Positions 15,028 through 22,742 of a stretch of DNA of 64,000 bases are shown in pieces. Position numbers and translations under genes: made by a program. The first letter of the stretch is position 1. Every line of letters starts with the position of its first letter. The DNA is from Acidobacteriota bacterium (GTDB lineage Bacteria > Acidobacteriota > Thermoanaerobaculia > Multivoradales > JBCCEF01): the NCBI GenBank assembly GCA_039030395.1, contig JBCCEF010000002.1:372001-436000 (forward strand), read 5' to 3'. Under the pieces are notes generated by a model. It searched no databases, was not told where the DNA came from, and was given only the letters and a program-made list of their open reading frames with translations.

Positions 15028-16548
15028 TCAGTCGCCCTCGCTAGCGGACCACTCGATGAGGTTTCCGGTCTCGAAGCCGCTGTCGAAGATCACCGGGTTT
15101 GGCGGACTGTCGGTCAATTCGTGGATATCGAAGATCGAGGAACCGGCACGGTAGAAGTAGGGCCCGGCGAACATGCCGTCGGCGGGCTCGAAGAAGTTGG
15201 AGCCGGTGGGGTGGCAGGAGTAGTACCAACTCCAGTAACCGACAGTGGTACCGAACTGGATCTCCGTCGGCTGACCCAGGTTGCCGCTCCTGGGGTCGCC
15301 ACCGGTGATGGTGGTGGGATCGGCGGCCGGCAGACCGGAAACATCGAGCAGCCATTCGCCCTGTAGGGTTTCGATAGCGGATCCGCTTTTGCGACCGAAG
15401 TAAACGAACGGCGCGCCGTTGCTTTCGGAGTAGGTCACCGTCGCTATGCTTTGAACTCCGTAGCCGACTAGGGGGAACGAGTAGATCGGCGCCGGCAGAG
15501 AACAGGAGCCGCCGCCGAGAAGGCAGCTCACGTCGTAAATGCGAGCTTGGTCGACGAAGCGGACGGACATGGCGAGGTACAGGCGGCCGCCGTGCAACCA
15601 CATGGCGCCTCCGTGTACGCGGTCGGAGTTCAAACCGTTCATCACCTGCACCGGCTGGTCCGGGTCGGATACGTTCCACACTTCGAACCCGTTGGCCCCG
15701 GCGAGGCCGCCGCTGAAGACGATCCAGTGGCCCACGGTGTCGTTTCCGGTGCCGTCGATGTGGCTCTGAGGATCGTCCGACAGCTTGCCCTTGAAGACTC
15801 CGTCGCAAGAGGGGTTCACTACCGACGGCCGCCGTTCGACACACACCGAGGTGCCCAAAGCTAATGCGGCGCTCAGGTCGTACATCCACAGGCCGGCTCC
15901 GCTGAAGTTGCGCGCCGCCATAAAGCCGTAGTCGGTACCGTTGATGGTGGTGGCGTACACCTCCTCGCCGAATTTTTCACCGCTGTTTCCGCCGTCTTGG
16001 TAAATCACCACCGGATTGCTTTTGGAGGTGGTATCCCACACCACGAAGCCGATGGCGCCCGCACCGGTCATCGTTACCAGGTTATTGTTTCCCCGCGGTG
16101 CGTCAACGTCACGGATGACGAAGTAGTCGTGCGGATCCCCGAACATGCTGGGAATCGAGCTAAGGGGTTCGTTGGCCCGGCGGCTCGGGCTCACGGGATT
16201 CGCCAGGGACCAGACCTGGAAGCCCAAGTTGATTCCGGAGAACAAGTAGCCGTTCTCGATATCCATGGACTGCCAGTAGGGTTTGCTCAGACCGTGGCCG
16301 GCGTTGCGATCGAACCAGGTGGTGTCGCGGCTGGTAAGGGACGAAAAGGTACTGGTCGGAAGCCCGTCTCGGTCCACCGGCTCTAGCCGGCTCCACAAAT
16401 TGTCCGGCGGTGCAGCGGACGGGGTTTTGCATGGGTTGAAGCCGCAGCTCACGTCACCCGTACAGGTGGCGGCGGTGGCGAAGGAGGGGGCGATCAGCCC
16501 GAGGGCGATCAGCGAGAGTCCAGCCGAGATAGCGCGCAGGGAATGCAT
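15028..16548 (-). CDS. Secreted LVIVD-like beta-propeller protein
   Basis: A 506-residue exported protein. A signal peptide (AISAGLSLIALGLIAPSFATA) is followed by a Cys-rich N-terminus (CTGDVSCGFNPC) and repeated blade-like units such as GHWIVFSGGLAGANGFEVWNV and GGRLYLAMSVRFVDQARIYDV. These resemble LVIVD or beta-propeller surface proteins. It ends in FDSGFETGNLIEWS, the GFE(T/S)G...W tail seen on many secreted proteins of Acidobacteriota and some gammaproteobacteria. Function is unknown. The ATG at 16548 follows AGGAGAACC and precedes the signal peptide. Confidence 0.7.
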   Translation of the reverse strand: MHSLRAISAGLSLIALGLIAPSFATAATCTGDVSCGFNPCKTPSAAPPDNLWSRLEPVDRDGLPTSTFSSLTSRDTTWFDRNAGHGLSKPYWQSMDIENGYLFSGINLGFQVWSLANPVSPSRRANEPLSSIPSMFGDPHDYFVIRDVDAPRGNNNLVTMTGAGAIGFVVWDTTSKSNPVVIYQDGGNSGEKFGEEVYATTINGTDYGFMAARNFSGAGLWMYDLSAALALGTSVCVERRPSVVNPSCDGVFKGKLSDDPQSHIDGTGNDTVGHWIVFSGGLAGANGFEVWNVSDPDQPVQVMNGLNSDRVHGGAMWLHGGRLYLAMSVRFVDQARIYDVSCLLGGGSCSLPAPIYSFPLVGYGVQSIATVTYSESNGAPFVYFGRKSGSAIETLQGEWLLDVSGLPAADPTTITGGDPRSGNLGQPTEIQFGTTVGYWSWYYSCHPTGSNFFEPADGMFAGPYFYRAGSSIFDIHELTDSPPNPVIFDSGFETGNLIEWSASEGD

Positions 16549-16686
16549 GGAGCGGGTTCTCCTCGAATCAGAATCCAGCAACATCGGAATCGAACAGCAA
16601 GGCTCCGTTGGTTGGAACTCGTCCACTCGGAACCGAGGCACGGAAAGCAAGAGATGGTCGGTGAGGCTGACCCGCTCTATATGCAA

Positions 16687-17634
16687 TTATAGCATAGGAG
16701 GCTCTGCGAACTCTCCTATGAAGGAGATTTCCGGCTCGAGTCGCCGACCGGTTTGCTCGTGGACCGTTTGCTGGACTCGCTGGATCAAGATGCGCACGTC
16801 GCGCGCCGTCGCTCCGCCGCGGTTGACGATGATGTTGGCGTGGCGGGGGCTGATCTCGGCGCCGCCGACGGTCAGGCCCTTGAGCCCCGCTTCGTCGATC
16901 AGCCGGCCGGCGCCGATCCCTTCGATCTTTTTGAAGATCGATCCGGCGCTCGGTTCGGTGTCGAGGGGAGGGTGGCGCTCGCCGCGCCAGGCGAGATTGG
17001 CGGCCATTACAGCCCGCATTTCTGCTTCGATCTTGGGCTCTAGGTCGAAGGTGGCGCGCAGGACGATGTCCTGCCGGATGTGCAGGATCGAGTAGTCATA
17101 GCCGAAGTCGAAGTATTCGACCCCCACTCGGCGGCGCTGGCCCTCCTGGTCGAGGATCTCAGCCTCCGAGAGAACTTCCTCGATGAACATGGTCCGTTCG
17201 CGCTTCGGCGGTGGAGCGAGAAAGTGGAGGTTTTGCCACAGAGCGCCGCCGACGCTCGATGGGATGCCCACATAGTGCTCCAGGCCGGACAGTCCGGCGC
17301 CTACCGCCAGCTCGATCAGATCCGGGTACACCCGAGCGCCACTTTCGGCCCATACCCGGTGGCCGTCGATGCCCATCTGCCGGGCGCCATTGTGGATCAC
17401 CAACCCTCGAAACCCACCATCGCCCACCAGGATGTTGGCGCCGGTGCCGAGCAAGAAATAGGGAATCTCGTGGCGCCGGGCGAGGCTCACCACCTTCGCC
17501 AGTTGATCGCCGGAGGTCGGAGTCACGAACCAGTCCGCCGGACCGCCGATCCGGAAGGTGGTCCAGGGGGCCAGCGGTTCGTCCTGCAAGGGCTCGAAGG
17601 GCGCAAGCAGGCTAGCGAGGTCCGGTGGGGGCAA
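16687..17634 (-). CDS. murB: UDP-N-acetylenolpyruvoylglucosamine reductase
   Basis: About 315 residues of MurB, the flavoenzyme that reduces UDP-GlcNAc-enolpyruvate to UDP-MurNAc in peptidoglycan synthesis. Visible landmarks are APWTTFRIGGPADWFV, LLGTGANILVGDGGFRGLVI (FAD binding), GLEHYVGIPSSVGGAL, PSAGSIFKK with the catalytic Ser, and a C-terminal PEISFIGEF. The frame lacks an ATG near the expected start. A TTG at 17634 (LPPPDLASLL) gives normal MurB length; a further 74 codons upstream look non-coding and overlap rpiB. Neighbours rpiB and trmH run in the same direction. Confidence 0.88.
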   Translation of the reverse strand: MPPPDLASLLAPFEPLQDEPLAPWTTFRIGGPADWFVTPTSGDQLAKVVSLARRHEIPYFLLGTGANILVGDGGFRGLVIHNGARQMGIDGHRVWAESGARVYPDLIELAVGAGLSGLEHYVGIPSSVGGALWQNLHFLAPPPKRERTMFIEEVLSEAEILDQEGQRRRVGVEYFDFGYDYSILHIRQDIVLRATFDLEPKIEAEMRAVMAANLAWRGERHPPLDTEPSAGSIFKKIEGIGAGRLIDEAGLKGLTVGGAEISPRHANIIVNRGGATARDVRILIQRVQQTVHEQTGRRLEPEISFIGEFAEPPML

Positions 17635-17678
17635 GAAGTTTCCGCTTAACGGGGGTGTCGCTGGAGAGGGGCAGCCGG

Positions 17679-18110
17679 CTAGAGGCTGTCCAGCAGTTCG
17701 ATCCGCCGAACATGGCGACCGCCTTCGAAGGGTGTTTCGAGCCAGATGCGGACCAGTTTCAGGGCGCTTTCGAGGGGCATCATGCGCTGGCCGAGAGAGA
17801 GGGCGTTGGCGTCGTTGTGCTGTCGCGCCAGGCGGGCCGATTCTTCGTTCCAGCACAGTGCGCAGCGCACTCCCCGGATGCGGTTGGCGGCCATCGCTTC
17901 ACCGTTTCCGGAACCTCCGAGGACGATGGCGCGGTCGCAGGTGCCGTCGGCCACGGCGCGCGCCGCGGGCACGATGAAGCGGGGGTAGTCACAGGACTCG
18001 TCGGAGTCCGTTCCGAAATCGACGACCTCATGGCCGCCTTCGGTCAGGTACTCCTTGATGCGTTCCTTGTACTCGTAGCCGGCGTGGTCGGTGCCGAGTG
18101 CGATCTTCAT
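17679..18110 (-). CDS. rpiB: Ribose-5-phosphate isomerase B
   Basis: A 143-residue RpiB/LacAB-family sugar isomerase of the pentose phosphate pathway. The N-terminus is MKIALGTDHAGYEYKERIKEYL. The active-site loop reads GGSGNGEAMAANR rather than the CGTGIGMSIAAN of E. coli-type enzymes. The missing Cys and the Glu match the mycobacterial subtype, in which Glu serves as catalytic base. The start at 18110 follows a purine-rich site. It is transcribed with trmH upstream and murB downstream. Confidence 0.92.
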   Translation of the reverse strand: MKIALGTDHAGYEYKERIKEYLTEGGHEVVDFGTDSDESCDYPRFIVPAARAVADGTCDRAIVLGGSGNGEAMAANRIRGVRCALCWNEESARLARQHNDANALSLGQRMMPLESALKLVRIWLETPFEGGRHVRRIELLDSL

Positions 18111-18195
18111 CGAAGCCCCTTGGATGGTGATGAGTGAGGTCCGGGAGAGAGAGGCTCTGCCGAGCATTGCAAGTTTACCAGTCGGGAGCGGGCCT

Positions 18196-18951
18196 CTAGC
18201 CACGCCTACCGGCGACTTCGAACAGCACCAGGGCTGCAGCGACCGTCGCGTTGAGCGATTCGACCGGCGGCCGCAGAGGGATCGTGACCGAGTAGGCGGC
18301 CTGGTTCTCAGCCTCCGGCGACAAGCCTCGGCCCTCGGAGCCCAAGGCGAGAACGGCGCAGCGGGGGAGTTTCGTCCGGAACAGATCGGAGCCGCCACGG
18401 GTGGCGAGGGCGATCCACGGAGCGGCGGTCCAGGCGGCGGTCTCCGCTACGGCGACCCTGCGGGCCACCGGCAGGCGCAGCAGGCTGCCGGCGGAGGCGC
18501 GCAGCGCCCGCGGATGATTGGGATGGGCGGTGGCCGGCGCCAGCACCAGCGCCTCGGCACCTGCCGCCTCGGCGACTCGGGCGAGGGCGCCGAGGTTGCT
18601 GGGGTCCTGGAGGCCGTCCACGTACACCACCAGGCCGTCCGCAGCGGCCGGCGGTAGGCTTTCCAAGCCTGCCCGCGGAAGGTGCACGATGGCGACGGCA
18701 CCGCGTGGGCTGTCGGCGTCCGCCAGTTCTCTCAGCACCGCTTCGTGGACCGCCGTCGGCGGCCGGCCGGCGGCGTCCCGCCAGTGCTCTCCCCAGGGTG
18801 CGTCGGGCGCGACGAAGATCTCTTCCACCACTCGGCCGGCGGCCATCGCCTCCTCGATCAGGTGGGGTCCTTCGACCACCGCCCGGTCGTCTTTACAACG
18901 TCGGAGTCGCCGCATATCCTTCATCTTCGAGTTGTGGCGGCTGGTGATCAT
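18196..18951 (-). CDS. TrmH/SpoU-family RNA 2'-O-methyltransferase
   Basis: A 251-residue SPOUT methyltransferase. An N-terminal substrate-binding part starts MITSRHNSKMKDMRRLRR and contains RAVVEGPHLIEEA. The C-terminal knot carries the three family motifs: DPSNLGALARVAEAAGA, LGSEGRGL and SLNATVAAALVLFE. It probably methylates a ribose in rRNA or tRNA; the exact site cannot be told. The ITSRHN start is typical of the family, so the ATG at 18951 is trusted. That codon overlaps the ATG of the divergent gene at 18950 by two bases. Confidence 0.88.
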   Translation of the reverse strand: MITSRHNSKMKDMRRLRRCKDDRAVVEGPHLIEEAMAAGRVVEEIFVAPDAPWGEHWRDAAGRPPTAVHEAVLRELADADSPRGAVAIVHLPRAGLESLPPAAADGLVVYVDGLQDPSNLGALARVAEAAGAEALVLAPATAHPNHPRALRASAGSLLRLPVARRVAVAETAAWTAAPWIALATRGGSDLFRTKLPRCAVLALGSEGRGLSPEAENQAAYSVTIPLRPPVESLNATVAAALVLFEVAGRRG

Positions 18952-19540
18952 GGCCTTTGATTCTAAGGACTTCTGGAGAACCCTCCAAACCGGAACGGCG
19001 GTCGCCGTGGCCGGTTCCACCTCGCCGCGCCTGCTCGGTGTGCGCGATGCCTTCTCGCGCTACTTTCGCGAGGTTGTGGGGGTGCAGCCCTCGGTCGCGG
19101 TGGTGCCCCAGGCGGTGGAGCAGAAGCCCGTCGGGCTGGCTGTTTCGGATCAGGAGGTGGTGGCCTCAGTCCATCAGCGAGTGGCGGTGCTGGCCGAGCG
19201 CCTGGAGGAAGAGTATCCGTTCATCGTGGCCGTGGAAGGAGGACTTCACACGCTCACCCTGGACGAGGATCCTCCGCGCACCTTCATCCGCGCCTGGGCC
19301 GCCGTTCACTGTCCCCTCGGCGAGGCCCTGGGGAGCAGTGGATCCATTGAACTGCCGGCCGGAGTGCTGGCTCGCAGGAGCGGCTTCTTGGCCGGAACGC
19401 GTCGCGGCGGCGGCATCATTAGCTCGCTCACCGGCGGCCAAGAAGATCGCCGCCGAGCGACCGCCGAAGCGACCTTTCACGCTCTGTGTAGCGTGTTCTA
19501 CGAGGTGATCGAGGGCCCCGGTCAGCGCCGCCGTCTGTGA
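18950..19540 (+). CDS. DUF84 / YjjX-like inosine-xanthosine triphosphatase
   Basis: A 196-residue protein resembling the DUF84 NTPase family. It has VAVAGSTSPRLLGVRDAFSR at the phosphate-binding N-terminus and the core EEYPFIVAVEGGL followed by IRAWAAVHCPLGEA. Family members hydrolyse non-canonical ITP/XTP, cleaning the nucleotide pool; activity here is inferred. The ATG at 18950 adds 18 residues before the conserved VAVAGS. A GTG at about 19007 would start exactly there, so the true start is uncertain. Its promoter, and that of the divergent trmH-like gene, must lie inside the other's coding region. Confidence 0.7.
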   Translation: MAFDSKDFWRTLQTGTAVAVAGSTSPRLLGVRDAFSRYFREVVGVQPSVAVVPQAVEQKPVGLAVSDQEVVASVHQRVAVLAERLEEEYPFIVAVEGGLHTLTLDEDPPRTFIRAWAAVHCPLGEALGSSGSIELPAGVLARRSGFLAGTRRGGGIISSLTGGQEDRRRATAEATFHALCSVFYEVIEGPGQRRRL

Positions 19541-19643
19541 TAACATCGAAACCTGTAAATACGAGTTTTCTCCTTCCAAGCGTCCTCTCTGAAGGGCCTT
19601 TTGACGAACACTGCAGGGCCTTTCCGCTCCGAGGTAACAAACT

Positions 19644-20816
19644 ATGGCTGATTCCAAACATCATCTCTTCACTTCCGAGTCGGTGACGGACGGACATCCC
19701 GACAAGATCGCCGACCAGATCTCCGACTCGATCCTCGACGCGGTGTTGGCGGACGATCCGCAGGGTCGCGTTGCCTGCGAGACCATGGTCACCACCGGCA
19801 TGGTGCTTCTCGCCGGCGAACTGACCACCACCGCGCAGGTCGATTTCGCCGCCGTCGCCCGCCAAACCATCCGCGACATCGGCTACGACAACCCTGCCTA
19901 CGGTTTCGACGGCAATAGCTGCGCCGTCGTGTCGGCCCTCGACCCGCAGTCGCCGGATATCGCCATGGGAGTCGATCCCGGCGGTGCCGGTGATCAGGGG
20001 TTGATGTTCGGATTCGCCTGCCGGGAAACGGAGGAGCTGATGCCTCTGCCGTTGGTGTTGGCGCATCGGCTGACGCGACGCCTGTCGGAAGTGCGGCGCA
20101 GCGGCGAGATCCCGTGGTTGCGGCCCGATGGCAAGAGCCAGGTGACGGTGGAATACAACGGAACGAAGCCGGTGCGGTTGCATACGGTCGTCATCTCCAC
20201 CCAGCACGATCCGGAGGTGGAGCAGGACGAGATCCGCCGTCAGATCATCGACCGGGTGATCCGGCCGGTGGCGCCGGAGGAAATGCTGGACGCCGAGACG
20301 ATCTTCCACATCAATCCCACCGGTCGCTTCGTGATCGGTGGTCCGCAAGGTGACTGCGGCCTGACCGGTCGCAAAATCATCGTCGATACCTACGGCGGCG
20401 TCGGCAGTCACGGTGGGGGAGCGTTCTCCGGCAAGGATCCGACCAAAGTGGATCGTTCGGCGAGCTACATGGCGCGGCACATTGCCAAGAACTTGGTGGC
20501 GGCCGAGGTGGTGGACCGAGTGGAAGTGCAGCTCGCCTACGCCATCGGCGTGGCGGATCCGGTGTCCGTCCACATCGAGACCTTCGGTACCGGCCGGCTG
20601 CCGGCCTCGGACATCGAGAAGCTGGTGCGCGCCACCTTCCCCCTCGACCCGCGCGGCATCATCGAGTACCTCGAACTCCGGCGGCCGATCTATCGGCAGA
20701 CGGCGGCCTTCGGCCACTTCGGTCGCAGCGAGCCGGAGCTGCGCTGGGAGTCGACCGAAGCGGCGGAGAAGCTGCGCCAAGGGGCGGAAGCTCTCGGCGC
20801 GACGGCGTCGATGTAG
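19644..20816 (+). CDS. metK: S-adenosylmethionine synthase
   Basis: A 390-residue MetK, making S-adenosylmethionine from methionine and ATP. Landmarks are [42 protein letters not shown], and the P-loop-like [19 protein letters not shown]. The length is normal. The roughly 100-bp leader shows no SAM riboswitch that I recognise. A stem-loop follows the gene at 20848. Methionine synthesis genes metY and metX lie 36 kb to the right. Confidence 0.97.
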   Translation: MADSKHHLFTSESVTDGHPDKIADQISDSILDAVLADDPQGRVACETMVTTGMVLLAGELTTTAQVDFAAVARQTIRDIGYDNPAYGFDGNSCAVVSALDPQSPDIAMGVDPGGAGDQGLMFGFACRETEELMPLPLVLAHRLTRRLSEVRRSGEIPWLRPDGKSQVTVEYNGTKPVRLHTVVISTQHDPEVEQDEIRRQIIDRVIRPVAPEEMLDAETIFHINPTGRFVIGGPQGDCGLTGRKIIVDTYGGVGSHGGGAFSGKDPTKVDRSASYMARHIAKNLVAAEVVDRVEVQLAYAIGVADPVSVHIETFGTGRLPASDIEKLVRATFPLDPRGIIEYLELRRPIYRQTAAFGHFGRSEPELRWESTEAAEKLRQGAEALGATASM

Positions 20817-20847
20817 GCCCAGGCGGTGGGCGCCTAGAAGAATGCGG

Positions 20848-20874
20848 AGAGGCCGGGGGAATCCCCCGGCCTCT
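20848..20874 (+). terminator. Strong stem-loop after metK
   Basis: A perfect 12-bp inverted repeat (AGAGGCCGGGGG / CCCCCGGCCTCT) with a 3-base loop lies 30 bp past the metK stop. No T run follows, so termination may be Rho-assisted or the hairpin may protect the mRNA end. Confidence 0.65.
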
Positions 20875-21012
20875 GGTCGTTAGAGTGGGCTGTGGAGGGG
20901 GGAGCGAGGACCGGTGAACGCCGAGATGAGTAGATGTATCGCGCTCCTGTGGACAGGCGGCGCTGTGGAGTGTTATCCTGACCTCGCGGTTTGGTAAAAA
21001 CTACAGACTAGA

Positions 21013-21540
21013 ATGACGTCACCTGCCGAACATTCCACGCCCGAACCTTCGATCGAAGAGCTGATCGGGAAACTGCAGCCGAAGCTGCGCAGGATTCTCG
21101 CGCGCTACCGGGTGCCGGTAGAGGACGCTGAGGATCTGCTGCAGCAGAGCTTTCTCGATCTGGTCTTCAAGCGAGCCACGATCTATAACCCGGAGGCTTG
21201 GTTGCTCGCCACGGTGCGCAACCGCTCGATCATCTACTGGCGACGGCGCCGCTCGCAGATCTGTGACGCGGTGGACATTTCCATTCTCGAGATGGTCGCC
21301 AAGCCGGAGGTTCCGTCCCAGCGTGGGGCGATGCTGCGTCACGATCTGGAACGGGTGTTGGAGCAGCTCCCGGAGCGTTGCCGAGATCTCCTCAAGCTGC
21401 GCTACGGACTGGGGTACAAACCGGCGGAGGTCGCCGCGACCCTCGGCTATCAGCCCTCCAGCATCCGGAAAGTCACCAGCCGCTGCTTGACCCGCCTGAC
21501 GCGCCAGCTTGCCGAAGTAGGATTCTGCGAGAAAGAGTAG
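21013..21540 (+). CDS. ECF-type RNA polymerase sigma factor (paralogue 1 of 4)
   Basis: A 175-residue sigma-70-like protein with region 2 (EDAEDLLQQSFLDLVFKR, then NPEAWLLATVRNRSIIYWRR) and region 4 (LEQLPERCRDLLKLRYGLG, then AEVAATLGYQPSSIRKVTSR). It lacks regions 1 and 3, as ECF factors do. It is clearly paralogous to the genes at 22209, 24356 and 25061, sharing RYGLG and LGY.PSSI.KVT. No transmembrane anti-sigma gene is adjacent. The next gene encodes a small exported protein. Confidence 0.88.
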   Translation: MTSPAEHSTPEPSIEELIGKLQPKLRRILARYRVPVEDAEDLLQQSFLDLVFKRATIYNPEAWLLATVRNRSIIYWRRRRSQICDAVDISILEMVAKPEVPSQRGAMLRHDLERVLEQLPERCRDLLKLRYGLGYKPAEVAATLGYQPSSIRKVTSRCLTRLTRQLAEVGFCEKE

Positions 21541-21765
21541 TTCTGTCGCGCCCGAACCCGTCCATCAAGGGATTTGTCGGGGCCGGCGCGGACAAGGTAC
21601 TGCCTGACGCGACATGGGGCGTGTGAGTCGGATAGATTCTTGCAGTTTTCGACTGAGAAAGATCTACATATATGTGTCCCGCTTCACCGGCGGTGGCGCA
21701 CTTAGGTCTTGACGGCCAAATCTTGGCCTATTGTAGAAATTTCTCATCTCTTGGGAGGATCTGTT
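21541..21765. other. Intergenic region between sigma paralogue 1 and the small secreted protein
   Basis: This 225-bp gap has a local drop in GC and the promoter candidate annotated at 21709-21737. A perfect inverted repeat GGCCAA-ATC-TTGGCC (21714-21728) lies in its spacer. No other gene is supported. Confidence 0.5.
21709..21737 (+). promoter_or_regulatory. Candidate promoter of the small secreted protein, with a palindrome in the spacer
   Basis: TTGACG (21709-21714), a 17-bp spacer and TGTAGA (21732-21737) form a plausible sigma-70-type promoter 29 bp upstream of the ATG at 21766. The spacer carries the 6-bp inverted repeat GGCCAA/TTGGCC, which could be a regulator site. An ECF promoter cannot be excluded. 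Confidence 0.5.
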
Positions 21766-22074
21766 ATGTGCTCATACAACCGTCGTTGGACGACCTGGGT
21801 CGCCCTGGTCGCATTGTGCGCCGCCCTCATTGTCCCCATTTCGGTGACGGGGGCGCCGGTCCCGTCCGAAGAATCCGATCGCGCGGGTGGCGAATTCAGT
21901 TTTCAGTCCGTCTGGACTTGGATACTGAACGCTCTGCAGCCAGCATCCGAAGATGGCGAGAACGACGAGAACCGCCTTCCGATCAACGATTTTCCCAGCG
22001 TCAACTCCACTGAAGGAGATGGCGATGGTGACGGTGAAGTCGGTCCGGGATTGGATCCGATCGGCGGTTCCTAG
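21766..22074 (+). CDS. Small secreted acidic protein of unknown function
   Basis: A 102-residue protein. It starts MCSYNRRW after a good ribosome binding site (GGGAGGAT). A signal peptide with hydrophobic core WVALVALCAALIVPISV ends near VTGAPVP. The mature part of about 70 residues is acidic and low in complexity, ending in STEGDGDGDGEVGPGLDPIGGS-like sequence (residues about 80-102). I recognise no family. It lies between two ECF sigma genes, so it may be an exported product or signal linked to that regulatory array. Confidence 0.65.
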   Translation: MCSYNRRWTTWVALVALCAALIVPISVTGAPVPSEESDRAGGEFSFQSVWTWILNALQPASEDGENDENRLPINDFPSVNSTEGDGDGDGEVGPGLDPIGGS

Positions 22075-22208
22075 TCAGCGCCGTGGTCGCCAGAGCGGTC
22101 GAGCAAGTCTCTCACCTCCAGGACGCACTTCCCGCGGGAGTTGCGTCCTGGACAGCCTGGGAAGGCGGTGTTACCCTGTCAGGGAGGACACAAAGGGATC
22201 TGCCCGGA

Positions 22209-22742
22209 ATGGCCACACTGGATCGACCGGAAGTTCGAGAGCCCCTCAATCAACTCCTGAGGAAGATTCGCCCGGGGCTCGAGCGCGTTTTACGTCATTA
22301 CGACGTACCCCCTGAGGATGCGGAAGATATTCTGCAGGACGCGCAGCTTACGTTGCTCTACAAGTGGGACAAGATCCAGAATCCCGAAGCTTGGCTCGTA
22401 GGTACCCTCCGCAAGAAGTGCATTGTCTACTGGCGTAAGCGTCGCGGCCGAATTACCGAAGCCGTGGACGCCGCGATTCTGGATCTGCTGGCCGAGCCGC
22501 AGACGCCATCGCAAGCGAAGTCAGACCTCTCACATGATTTGAAGCGCGTTCTCGTCAAGCTTCCGGAACGCTGCCGTCGCCTCCTCCGTCTTCGCTACGG
22601 ACTCGGATTCGGCCCTTCGGAAGTGGCGGAGAAGATGGGCTACCGTCCGTCGAGTATCCGCAAGATCACGAACCGCTGTCTGGCGGCCTTGAGCCGCGAA
22701 TTACTCACGGCCGGCTTTTGGAGAAAGTCCAAAAATGATTGA
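22209..22742 (+). CDS. ECF-type RNA polymerase sigma factor (paralogue 2 of 4)
   Basis: A 177-residue ECF sigma factor with region 2 (EDAEDILQDAQLTLLYKW, NPEAWLVGTLRKKCIVYWRK) and region 4 (LPERCRRLLRLRYGLGFG, SEVAEKMGYRPSSIRKITNR). The ATG at 22209 (MATLDRPEV) is chosen because the upstream 42 codons look non-coding. Its end overlaps the TPR gene by 8 bp, so the two are cotranscribed. This is the only one of the four sigma genes directly coupled to a candidate partner. Confidence 0.88.
   Translation: MATLDRPEVREPLNQLLRKIRPGLERVLRHYDVPPEDAEDILQDAQLTLLYKWDKIQNPEAWLVGTLRKKCIVYWRKRRGRITEAVDAAILDLLAEPQTPSQAKSDLSHDLKRVLVKLPERCRRLLRLRYGLGFGPSEVAEKMGYRPSSIRKITNRCLAALSRELLTAGFWRKSKND

Noticed and set aside
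13897-15366. Long plus-strand frame overlapping etfA
   Set aside because: It is out of frame with etfA, rich in Arg/Gly/Pro, and continues through the etfA terminator into an antisense region.
19541-19643. Possible SAM riboswitch ahead of metK
   Set aside because: The leader is only about 100 bp and lacks recognisable conserved SAM-I, SAM-II or SAH core motifs or a terminator.
21709-21765. N-terminal extension of the small secreted protein from TTG 21709
   Set aside because: That TTG is the -35 element of a plausible promoter. The ATG at 21766 has a strong ribosome site and begins a normal signal peptide.
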